Part shown: in pieces, positions 5,360-6,167 of the stretch
Position numbering within the stretch: position 1 is the first letter of the stretch
Layout: each line of letters opens with the position of its first letter
Assembly: GCA_036794585.1 (NCBI GenBank)
Contig: DAIRGH010000137.1
Span: 1 to 6,167 of the forward strand
Source: WHSW01 sp036794585
GTDB lineage: Bacteria; Actinomycetota; Thermoleophilia; Solirubrobacterales; 70-9
Length of the DNA: 6,167 nt
Direction of reading: 5' to 3'
Program-made: the position numbers and the translations under genes
Notes under the pieces: generated by a model
The model's database searches: none
What the model saw: the letters and a program-made list of their open reading frames with translations, nothing else
What the model was told of the DNA's origin: nothing

Positions 5360-5829
5360 GCGAGGTCCTGCCCGACGACCCGGTCGACCGCGTCGAGGTG
5401 CTGCTCGACGAGATCCTCGACGCGCTCGACCTCGACGCCGAGGTCGTCATCGACGAGGACGACGACGAGATCGCCGCGAGAATCGAGGGCCAGGACCTCG
5501 GGCTGCTGATCGGCCGCCGCGGCCAGACGATCGACGCGCTGCAGCTGCTCTGCTACAGGGTCGCCTTTCGCGGCGGCGGCGAGCGCAAGCGGGTCTCGGT
5601 CGACGCCGCGGGCTATCGCGAACGGCGCCGCGAGACGGTGGAGCGCCAGGCTGACCGCGCCGCCGAGCGGGCGCTGGAGAGCGGCAAGGAGATCGAGCTG
5701 GAGCCGATGAGCTCGGTGGAGCGAAAGATCGTCCACGATCGGTTGAAGGATCGCTCCGGCCTGGAGACCTTCAGCGAGGGCGAGGAGCCCGAGCGCTGCG
5801 TGATCGTCGCCCCGCTGGTCGGCGAATAG
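5356..5829 (+). CDS. khpB: KH/R3H-domain RNA-binding protein (Jag/KhpB/EloR family)
   Basis: This family (Jag, KhpB, EloR) binds RNA, often with KhpA, and affects cell elongation and division in Gram-positive bacteria. The 157-residue product from GTG 5356 has an acidic N-terminus (1-46). A KH domain follows, with the GxxG loop as IGRRG at 52-56 in LGLLIGRRGQTIDALQLL and SVDAAGYRERR at 81-91. The C-terminal R3H domain has R123 and H127 spaced as R-x3-H in SSVERKIVHDRLKD and ends ERCVIVAPL. The separate N-terminal Jag_N domain of the Bacillus and Streptococcus proteins is absent. The frame is open further upstream inside yidC, but the GTG overlapping the yidC stop gives the natural length. Its position directly after yidC is the family's standard context. 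Confidence 0.94.
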   Translation: MSEVLPDDPVDRVEVLLDEILDALDLDAEVVIDEDDDEIAARIEGQDLGLLIGRRGQTIDALQLLCYRVAFRGGGERKRVSVDAAGYRERRRETVERQADRAAERALESGKEIELEPMSSVERKIVHDRLKDRSGLETFSEGEEPERCVIVAPLVGE

Positions 5830-5867
5830 CCGCTCCCGACGAAGGCCTCCGCGAGCGCCTCGAGCCG

Positions 5868-6167
5868 GTGCTCGAGCTGCTCGCCCGCGATCCCGCGTCG
5901 CTGAGCTCGATCACCGATCCCGACGAGGCGTGGCGGGTCCACGTCGCCGACTCGCTCAGCGGCCTTGCGCTCGTGGGAGCGCCCGGCCGGCTGGCCGACG
6001 TTGGCGCGGGCGCCGGCTTTCCCGGCCTCGTGCTCGCCGCGGCGCTGCCCGGGACCGAGGTCGACCTGATCGAGTCGGTGCGGCGCAAGTGCGAGTTCAT
6101 CGAGCGAGCCGTCGACGGGGCGCAGCTCGCCAACGCGCGCGCCGTGTGCGAGCGAGCCGAGACCTGG
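5868..6167 (+). CDS. rsmG: 16S rRNA (guanine(527)-N7)-methyltransferase RsmG (3' end cut by window edge)
   Basis: RsmG (GidB) uses S-adenosylmethionine to methylate N7 of the G527-equivalent in 16S rRNA; its loss gives low-level streptomycin resistance. The frame runs open to base 6167. Visible motifs are SSITDPDEAWRVHVADSL (the family's T.I.DP....H..DSL), the SAM-binding loop DVGAGAGFPG at 44-53 and DLIESVRRKCEFI, where E69 is the acidic residue after motif I. GTG 5868 is the nearest conventional start, with no ribosome binding site. However, the codons before it (reading DEGLRERLEP, followed by VLELLA) already look like the family's N-terminal helix, so translation may begin upstream, possibly at ATA 5826, which overlaps the jag stop as ATAG. 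About half of the protein lies outside the window. It follows jag directly, as is common. Confidence 0.9.
   Translation, partial: MLELLARDPASLSSITDPDEAWRVHVADSLSGLALVGAPGRLADVGAGAGFPGLVLAAALPGTEVDLIESVRRKCEFIERAVDGAQLANARAVCERAETW

Noticed and set aside
1..6167. Mobile elements, CRISPR repeats, tRNA or rRNA genes, defence cassettes
   Set aside because: The window is filled by nine core genes with short gaps; no transposase, direct repeat array, or RNA gene signature was seen.

Overview
This window is the chromosome-origin neighbourhood of a very GC-rich bacterium. It contains two divergent gene sets. On the minus strand, read leftwards from about 3708, are dnaA, dnaN and recF (recF runs off the left edge). 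On the plus strand, read rightwards from 3807, are rpmH, rnpA, yidD, yidC, jag/khpB and rsmG (rsmG runs off the right edge). This is the widely conserved rpmH-dnaA divergent arrangement. The high GC, the short single-domain YidC with a basic tail, the DnaA-box-like sites of Streptomyces/Mycobacterium type and the promoter-to-start spacing suggestive of leaderless mRNAs point to Actinomycetota. A deep-branching class such as Thermoleophilia fits best; that placement is inference from gene content and style, not from a database match.

Layout: 1-1086 recF (362 codons, no stop inside the window); 1101-2210 dnaN; 2211-2313 a 103-bp gap, the only locally AT-richer stretch I noticed, holding a perfect 7-bp inverted repeat, degenerate DnaA-box-like GTGGAT motifs spaced exactly 10 bp apart and a hairpin over the dnaA stop codon (best candidate for a compact oriC); 2314-3708 dnaA; 3709-3806 divergent promoter region; 3807-3941 rpmH; 3948-4328 rnpA; 4332-4607 yidD; 4604-5359 yidC; 5356-5829 jag/khpB; about 5826/5868 to the edge, rsmG.

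The left set initiates replication (DnaA), tethers the polymerase (DnaN) and handles gapped or stalled DNA (RecF). The right set links ribosome and RNA maturation (L34, RNase P protein, RsmG) with membrane protein insertion (YidD, YidC) and an RNA-binding KH/R3H protein. The right-hand genes are packed very tightly: yidD/yidC overlap as ATGA and yidC/jag as GTGA, suggesting translational coupling, while rsmG lacks a conventional start where its homology begins. A parS-like sequence (12 of 14 core bases) lies over the rnpA/yidD junction.

I saw no mobile element, CRISPR array, tRNA, rRNA or novel gene cassette. The genes are ordinary core genes. The points worth a second look are in the regulatory and replication DNA: the very short candidate origin, the parS-like site, likely near-leaderless starts and the unusual rsmG start.
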